Under the pieces are notes generated by a model. It was given only the letters and a program-made list of their open reading frames with translations, had not been told where the DNA came from and ran no database searches. A stretch of DNA of 10,350 nt from Coleofasciculus sp. S288 (GTDB lineage: Bacteria; Cyanobacteriota; Cyanobacteriia; Cyanobacteriales; Coleofasciculaceae): positions 1-10,350 of the forward strand of contig JAIUYC010000056.1 in NCBI GenBank assembly GCA_020216575.1. Direction: 5' to 3'. A program made the translations under genes and the position numbers. Shown here piece by piece: positions 6,465 through 10,350 of this stretch. Position 1 is the first letter of the stretch; every line of letters starts with the position of its first letter.

Positions 6465-6805
6465 AATTTTTGTTCAACGAAATCAGAAAATTGAATAACG
6501 ACCCAGCACTAACTGGATAGGCAAGTTTGGAAAGCCAGCATCAATCAACTTCAGTCGAAGGCTCTATTGAACACCTAACTGACAGCGCCAAGTGAACGCT
6601 GGCTATCAAAAATCAACCAAGCTTTGCAAAGATTAGGTTGTCTACTTGAACAACCGCTGCATTTACCATTTTGTGTAGGATTTGCAGCGATTTCCCAAGC
6701 GACTTATGCATATAACCCTATACTTGACTATGGAAACTGATTGTGCAATGACTCAAACGCCGTAATTTTTGCTCCAAACGCCAAGTTAAGTGCTTGAACT
6801 CGTTT
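6465..6805. other. divergent intergenic region, GNAT / AraC regulator
   Basis: This spacer of 341 bp separates the GNAT gene (-) from the AraC-type gene (+) and should hold both promoters. I see no strong -35/-10 pair; TTGTGC (6741-6746) with TAATTT (6763-6768) at 16 bp is a weak candidate for the regulator. An open stretch on the plus strand from 6579 to the TGA at 6740 could encode about 50 residues (SERWLSKINQALQRLGCLLE...) without an ATG start or ribosome binding site. It may be a gene remnant, and I cannot assign it to a family. Confidence 0.4.
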
Positions 6806-7768
6806 ATGGATATTCTTTCTGAGGTACTTCGCACTGTTCGTTTCTCTGGAGCAATCGACCTGCGAACTGAGTTTTCAGCACCCTGGATGATTGAAACGTC
6901 GTCATGCGCTGATTTTGCAGACTCTATCCAGTCCCATACTCAACACATTGTTCCTTTCCACATCGTTGCCGAAGGACATTGCTGGGTTCAAACCATTCAG
7001 GGTATCCGTAAAGCGCTCTCCCCAGGCGACATTATTATCTTTCCTCACGGAGATTCTCACATCTTGGGTGATCAGTTGGATCGCCAACCCATTCCCGTGG
7101 ATGAATTATTGCCCGATCCGCCTTGGGAGCCGCCGCCCTTGTTGAAGTATGGTGGTGGGGGAGAACTAACCCGACTAGTTTGCGGTTTTTTACAGTGTGA
7201 GGAATTACTATCGCATCCGTTTCTTAAAATGCTGCCAGCGTTCATGCATATTCGAGTATTTGTAGAACCCACAGTTCCTTTATTGGAAACAGGCGTTCGC
7301 TACATCATTCAAGAATCGGATTGTACTCAACCAGGCAGCTTGTGTTTGTTAACACGGCTGGTTGAGCTGATGTTTGTCGAAATTCTGCGGAACCACATGC
7401 AGTCCCTATCAAACGATCAAGCAGGTGGGTTGGCGGCACTCAATGACCCCATTGTTGGCCAAGTGTTGGAATGGTTTCATACCGCTCCAACTCATCCCTG
7501 GACAGTTCCAGAGCTTGCTAAGCGAGTTGGGATGTCGCGCTCAGCCTTGGCTACACGGTTCACGCAACTATTGGGACAGCCGCCAATGCAATATTTGACC
7601 CAGTGGCGGCTCCAACTAGCGTCTCGGCAATTGCAAAATACTGACGAAGGAATTGCCAAAATTGCAGCTCAGGTGGGTTATGAATCAGAAGCCGCCTTTA
7701 ATCGAGCGTTTAAACGTTATGTGGGAATGCCTCCGGGAACTTGGCGCAGTCGCAAGCCACAGCGATAG
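6806..7768 (+). CDS. AraC-family transcriptional regulator with N-terminal cupin
   Basis: A 320-residue DNA-binding regulator. The N-terminal half (about residues 5-195) has the cupin-type sensing domain seen in AraC_binding/Cupin_6 regulators (CWVQTIQGIRKALSPGDIIIFPHGDSHIL). The C-terminal half is a double helix-turn-helix AraC domain. Its first HTH starts at about residue 234 (VPELAKRVGMSRSALATRF), and its second at about 283 (IAKIAAQVGYESEAAFNRAF), followed by KRYVGMPPGTWR. The ATG at 6806 is chosen over the TTG at 6794, because MDILSEVLR is the usual family beginning; neither has a clear ribosome binding site. It diverges from the GNAT-methyltransferase pair, which it may regulate. The effector is unknown. 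Confidence 0.92.
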   Translation: MDILSEVLRTVRFSGAIDLRTEFSAPWMIETSSCADFADSIQSHTQHIVPFHIVAEGHCWVQTIQGIRKALSPGDIIIFPHGDSHILGDQLDRQPIPVDELLPDPPWEPPPLLKYGGGGELTRLVCGFLQCEELLSHPFLKMLPAFMHIRVFVEPTVPLLETGVRYIIQESDCTQPGSLCLLTRLVELMFVEILRNHMQSLSNDQAGGLAALNDPIVGQVLEWFHTAPTHPWTVPELAKRVGMSRSALATRFTQLLGQPPMQYLTQWRLQLASRQLQNTDEGIAKIAAQVGYESEAAFNRAFKRYVGMPPGTWRSRKPQR

Positions 7769-7822
7769 GCGATCCGAGTTCCTAGCCAAGTAAGAAACCG
7801 GCTCAACTGTGCAACTTATCTC

Positions 7823-7912
7823 AGGACTTACGCAAATTTATCTTTGAACCACCATCTGTAGGGGCGAGGCATGCCTCGCCCCTACTCTGTGTAGCATCTG
7901 TGCGTAAGTCCT
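7823..7912. mobile_element. complete MITE-like element, 90 bp
   Basis: Terminal inverted repeats AGGACTTACGCA (7823-7834) and TGCGTAAGTCCT (7901-7912) are perfect. A perfect 28-bp palindrome sits in the middle. The element codes for no protein, so it would need a transposase in trans. The tetranucleotide ATCT flanks it on both sides (7818-7821, 7914-7917) and could be a target-site duplication, but four bases may match by chance. Confidence 0.75.
7858..7885. repeat. perfect 28-bp palindrome in the MITE centre
   Basis: The arm GTAGGGGCGAGGCA (7858-7871) is followed directly by its reverse complement (7872-7885), with no spacer. As RNA or single-stranded DNA it would form a very stable GC-rich hairpin. 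The outer bases match the inverted repeat at 3528. Confidence 0.85.
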
Positions 7913-8010
7913 AATCTTTGGTTCTTATCCTCGAAGCCCTCAAACAAAGTCCGGATGGTTGCTTCGTCAGCACAGTTCGAGGTGAAGGGTTGGGAGGGTT
8001 GTAAGTTCAT
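7882..8010 (-). pseudogene. truncated reading frame ending in the MITE
   Basis: An ATG at 8010 is preceded by a good ribosome binding site, AGGAG (complement of 8020-8024), nine bases upstream. The frame gives MNLQPSQPFTSNC, then ADEATIRTLFEGFEDKNQR, and then enters the MITE at 7912, where ten residues (LGLTHRCYTE) precede a TAG at 7882. DEATIRTLFEGFED resembles the first helix of SnoaL-like / SgcJ-type small proteins, which would be over 100 residues long, so this seems a 5' remnant. If the element is removed with one ATCT copy, the frame reaches TAA at once, so the loss of the rest is not explained by insertion alone. It starts 58 bp after the small membrane protein gene on the same strand. 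The family assignment is tentative. Confidence 0.45.
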
Positions 8011-8068
8011 CGTGCTTTTCTCCTTTTGTGTGCGACTCTGCTATCAGAGCCATCAGTATCTATGCAGC

Positions 8069-8413
8069 CTATTTGCGGCCATCGAGCAACTCCAATCGCT
8101 TGAGTGGATGCTGAGCATTCAACTCTGCACTACTAGCGATGGTTTCTAAGTTGGCAATTCGCTCCTCTAGCGATCGCATATGACTTTCAGCTTCAATACT
8201 GTTGTTAGAGCGGCGATCAGAGTTTCGCCAAACCGCTACCGTACCGGCTCCTGCTCCTAAAGCAACGGCAGCCGGTATAATTGCACCGCCCCTGGTGATA
8301 GCGGCAAGTGGGATACAAAGTGCAAACAGTCCCGTCGCAAATCCCCAGATTGCACAGGTAACTTTAGTGCGGGGATCTGAAGTGTTTCTTGAACTCCTAT
8401 CTAAGCCAGCCAT
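8069..8413 (-). CDS. small membrane protein with C-terminal coiled coil
   Basis: A 114-residue protein of unknown function. Two hydrophobic segments, about residues 18-38 (VTCAIWGFATGLFALCIPLAA) and 44-62 (AIIPAAVALGAGAGTVAVW), predict a membrane hairpin. After a basic stretch (RNSDRRSNN) comes an amphipathic helix, residues 72-98 (HMRSLEERIANLETIASS), with heptad-like spacing that suggests a coiled coil, probably cytoplasmic. It has an excellent ribosome binding site, AGGAGG (complement of 8419-8424), five bases before the ATG, which supports real translation. It diverges from the MarR gene with 121 bp between, so MarR may control it; this is inferred from position. I do not recognise a named family. 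Confidence 0.75.
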   Translation of the reverse strand: MAGLDRSSRNTSDPRTKVTCAIWGFATGLFALCIPLAAITRGGAIIPAAVALGAGAGTVAVWRNSDRRSNNSIEAESHMRSLEERIANLETIASSAELNAQHPLKRLELLDGRK

Positions 8414-8496
8414 AACAACCTCCTGAACCTTTTTAGTGGGAAACTCGGGTGGTAAAATCTTACTAGGTATTATTCTTGGGTTACAAAAATCTCAAT

Positions 8497-8520
8497 TACT
8501 AAGATAATTAGATACTAAGA
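8497..8520. promoter_or_regulatory. candidate MarR operator region
   Basis: TACTAAGA occurs twice (8497-8504 and 8513-8520), 16 bp apart, and CTAA-N5-TTAG (8499-8511) forms a small inverted repeat. A related TTACTAGG lies at 8460. The cluster sits just before the marR ribosome binding site, in the spacer shared with the divergent gene. GATAAT (8503-8508) may serve as a -10 box. Autoregulation is an inference. Confidence 0.35.
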
Positions 8521-8534
8521 GGAGGAGATGGAGA

Positions 8535-9026
8535 TTGTCAAGGGATCTGTCGGAACGTGCTGAACTGCTTGCGGCAAATCTGCAATTGGGACGCGAACTC
8601 AGTGCTCGGACACTGATGTTTCATGCCGCGATCGCACAACGGGTTGGATTAAGTGCGACTGAACACAAAGCTCTGGATATTCTGAGCAGGGCAGGTGCGC
8701 TCACCGCGGGGCAACTCGCTGAGTTGACTGGACTTACCACAGGTGCAATTACGGGTTTGATTGACAGATTGGAAAAGGTTGGGTTTGTGAGGCGCGAAAA
8801 AGATCCCAACGACAGACGCAAGGTTGTTATTCAACCGCTCATCGAGAAGATGGAGCGTGAGATTGCCCCGCTTTTTGCATCAATGAGCCAGCAGATGGAA
8901 AAGTTGCTTTCACGCTATAGCGACCAAGAACTGGCTCTCATCAATGATTTCGTCTCCCGGAGCATCACCCTATTGCAAGAGGAGACTACTCAACTACAGG
9001 GGGTAGACAATCCTCGTACCTCGTAA
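8535..9026 (+). CDS. MarR-family transcriptional regulator
   Basis: A 163-residue winged helix-turn-helix regulator that would bind DNA as a dimer. The core runs from LSATEHKALDILSRAGALT through the HTH AGQLAELTGLTTGAITGLID to the wing RLEKVGFVRREKDPNDRRKVVIQ, all classic for MarR proteins. The terminal helices (EIAPLFASMSQQMEKLL, LINDFVSRSITLLQEE) form the dimer interface. The start is the unusual codon TTG at 8535, nine bases after GGAGG (8521-8525). The ATG at 8528 is out of frame and hits a stop after eleven codons, so it is not the start. The divergent small membrane protein is the likeliest target besides its own gene. The ligand is unknown. Confidence 0.9.
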   Translation: MSRDLSERAELLAANLQLGRELSARTLMFHAAIAQRVGLSATEHKALDILSRAGALTAGQLAELTGLTTGAITGLIDRLEKVGFVRREKDPNDRRKVVIQPLIEKMEREIAPLFASMSQQMEKLLSRYSDQELALINDFVSRSITLLQEETTQLQGVDNPRTS

Positions 9027-9063
9027 TGGTTGATTGATCATCTTCCATGCCTAGAAGCAGAAA

Positions 9064-9112
9064 TGTTGAATTCTGATACAAAACTTTTGTGTTTTTCTCT
9101 TAACATTCAACA
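9064..9112 (+). terminator. possible terminator after marR
   Basis: An AT-rich inner hairpin, ACAAAA (9078-9083) and TTTTGT (9085-9090), is followed by GTTTTTCTC. It is nested in a wider inverted repeat, TGTTGAAT (9064-9071) and ATTCAACA (9105-9112). The inner stem is weak and nearly loopless, so termination would be inefficient; the outer repeat may have another role. Confidence 0.35.
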
Positions 9113-9184
9113 CCTCTGATTTGGAATAAGGCGATCGCACTTTAACCAAAAATAAACCAAAAATGCCAGGAGAAGAGGTGTAGA

Positions 9185-9213
9185 TTGCTATACTTCAAAC
9201 TGAGAGATAGTAT
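9185..9213 (+). promoter_or_regulatory. putative sigma-70-type promoter of clpB
   Basis: TTGCTA (9185-9190) and TAGTAT (9208-9213) are 17 bp apart, 25 bp before the clpB start. This fits a -35/-10 pair with three or four matches in each box. No CIRCE element (TTAGCACTC-N9-GAGTGCTAA) is present in the spacer, so HrcA control at this site is not supported. Confidence 0.4.
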
Positions 9214-9237
9214 TTAATTGGAATTTTCTATTAGGAA

Positions 9238-10350
9238 ATGCAGCCCACTGACCCAAATAAGTTTACTGAAACAGCTTGGAAAGCGATCGCTCAATCCCAA
9301 GACGTTGCCAAACACTTTAGAAATCAAACACTAGAGGTAGAGCATGTAGCGCTCGCCATGCTGGAACAAGAGGGGCTGGCGAATCTGATTCTCACAAAGG
9401 TCACGGTTGATATTCCTCGGTTTAAGCAACAACTGGAAGCCTTCGCCAGCCGTCAACCTAAAGTCAGCAGCGTCGAACAACTCTACTTGGGGCGTGGATT
9501 AGATATCTTACTGGACAAGGCAGAAGCGTTCCGAACGTCGTTTCAGGACGACTACATCGCTATCGAGCATTTGCTTCTGGCTTTAGCAGAAGATGATCGC
9601 GTAGGACGGCGCTTGCTTAAAACTCACAATGTAGAAACCCAAAAATTAGAAGCCGCGACTAAAGCCGTCCGGGGAAGTCAAAAAGTTACTGACCAAAATC
9701 CAGAGAATCGCTACTCCGCACTGGAGAAGTACGGGCTTGATTTGACGGAACAGGCAAAAGCGGGAAAACTAGACCCCGTGATTGGGCGAGATGAAGAAAT
9801 CCGCCGAGTAATCCAAGTCCTCTCTCGACGATCAAAAAATAACCCCGTCCTGATTGGAGAACCAGGAGTTGGGAAAACAGCAATTGCAGAAGGACTTGCT
9901 CAGCGTATTGTCCACGGCGACGTTCCCGAATCCTTGAAAAACCGCCAGCTCATTTCCCTCGATATGGGTAGCCTAATTGCAGGGGCGAAATATCGGGGAG
10001 AATTTGAAGACCGACTTCGCTCTGTATTACGGGAAGTTACCCATTCGGACGGTCAGATTGTCTTATTTATCGATGAACTACACACCGTTGTCGGTGCTGG
10101 TGCCACCCAAGGGGCAATGGATGCGAGTAACTTGCTCAAACCCATGTTAGCCCGGGGAGAACTGCGCTGCATTGGGGCAACCACCCTGGACGAGTACCGC
10201 AAGCACATCGAAAAAGACGCTGCCCTCGAACGCCGCTTCCAGCAAGTCTTAGTCAGTCAACCGACAGTAGAAAATACCATTTCGATTCTGCGGGGACTTA
10301 AACAACGCTACGAGGTTCACCACAACGTTACGATTACCGACTCGGCACTT
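9238..10350 (+). CDS. clpB: ATP-dependent disaggregase ClpB, N-terminal 371 codons (3' end outside window)
   Basis: A hexameric AAA+ chaperone that, with DnaK, pulls proteins out of aggregates in the cytoplasm. The visible part covers the N-terminal domain (about 1-145, two Clp_N repeats) and most of the first ATPase domain. The start [14 protein letters not shown] and the linker [22 protein letters not shown] are close to cyanobacterial ClpB1. Seen in NBD1 are Walker A G207-EPGVGK-T214, pore loop K251-Y252-R253-G254, Walker B with D279-E280 (LFIDELH), and the arginine finger pair R332-R333 (ALERRF). The second ATPase domain and the middle coiled coil lie outside. The ribosome binding site is weak (TAGGAAATG). 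The conservation of [11 protein letters not shown] supports the ATG at 9238. ClpB1 versus ClpB2 assignment is likely but not proven. Confidence 0.95.
   Translation, partial: MQPTDPNKFTETAWKAIAQSQDVAKHFRNQTLEVEHVALAMLEQEGLANLILTKVTVDIPRFKQQLEAFASRQPKVSSVEQLYLGRGLDILLDKAEAFRTSFQDDYIAIEHLLLALAEDDRVGRRLLKTHNVETQKLEAATKAVRGSQKVTDQNPENRYSALEKYGLDLTEQAKAGKLDPVIGRDEEIRRVIQVLSRRSKNNPVLIGEPGVGKTAIAEGLAQRIVHGDVPESLKNRQLISLDMGSLIAGAKYRGEFEDRLRSVLREVTHSDGQIVLFIDELHTVVGAGATQGAMDASNLLKPMLARGELRCIGATTLDEYRKHIEKDAALERRFQQVLVSQPTVENTISILRGLKQRYEVHHNVTITDSAL

Noticed and set aside
7955..8149. Plus-strand open frame of 64 codons
   Set aside because: It overlaps the end of the small membrane protein gene and the better supported minus-strand frame with a strong ribosome binding site, and has no recognisable motif.
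1..10350. CRISPR array, transposase, phage or defence genes
   Set aside because: No regularly spaced direct repeats, no transposase or integrase motifs, and no nuclease, helicase or toxin-antitoxin genes were found; the mobile elements seen are non-coding.

Overview
The window is chromosomal DNA of a cyanobacterium, probably a larger filamentous one. Three things point there: the octamer GCGATCGC (HIP1) occurs about eleven times in 10 kb, in genes and spacers alike; the proteins resemble cyanobacterial families (a ClpB1-type N-terminus, an Lgt, a CyaC-like cyclase with a C-terminal TPR-like tail); and the spacers carry short palindromic repeats of the kind common in such genomes. No phage, plasmid, CRISPR, complete transposase or conventional defence module is visible. 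The genus cannot be fixed from this sequence.

Layout. 1-937 (+): 3' part of a class III adenylate cyclase gene. 982-2325 (-): a zinc-ribbon (TFIIB-type) protein, then a flavin reductase and a MIF/phenylpyruvate tautomerase homologue, the last two tightly spaced. 2476-4519 (-): cobM (cobalamin synthesis) and lgt (lipoprotein maturation), separated by a 292-bp spacer with a strong inverted repeat and a compact two-hairpin structure ending in a T-run, which may be a small RNA. 4618-4750: remnant of a TetR regulator fused to one arm of a small mobile element. 4774-6464 (-): a GNAT acetyltransferase and a homocysteine S-methyltransferase, divergent from a cupin-AraC regulator at 6806-7768 (+). 7823-8413: a complete 90-bp MITE-like element that ends a short minus-strand reading frame with a strong ribosome binding site, then a small membrane/coiled-coil protein divergent from a MarR regulator (8535-9026, +). 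9238-end (+): the first 371 codons of clpB.

How it fits together. Most genes are housekeeping or stress related and do not form one pathway. Likely units are flavin reductase-tautomerase, GNAT-methyltransferase under the divergent AraC regulator, and the small membrane protein with the divergent MarR regulator. These regulatory links are inferred from gene arrangement only.

The most notable signal is repeat-driven gene decay. The same element end (AGGACTTAC-CACAGATGCTACA) sits exactly at the break points of two unrelated gene fragments, tetR at 4713/4714 and the minus-strand frame at 7913/7912. Other palindromes lie at 2439, 2527 (inside the cobM coding region), 3528 and 7858. I found no convincing new multi-gene system. 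The ncRNA candidate and the MITE family are the best leads.
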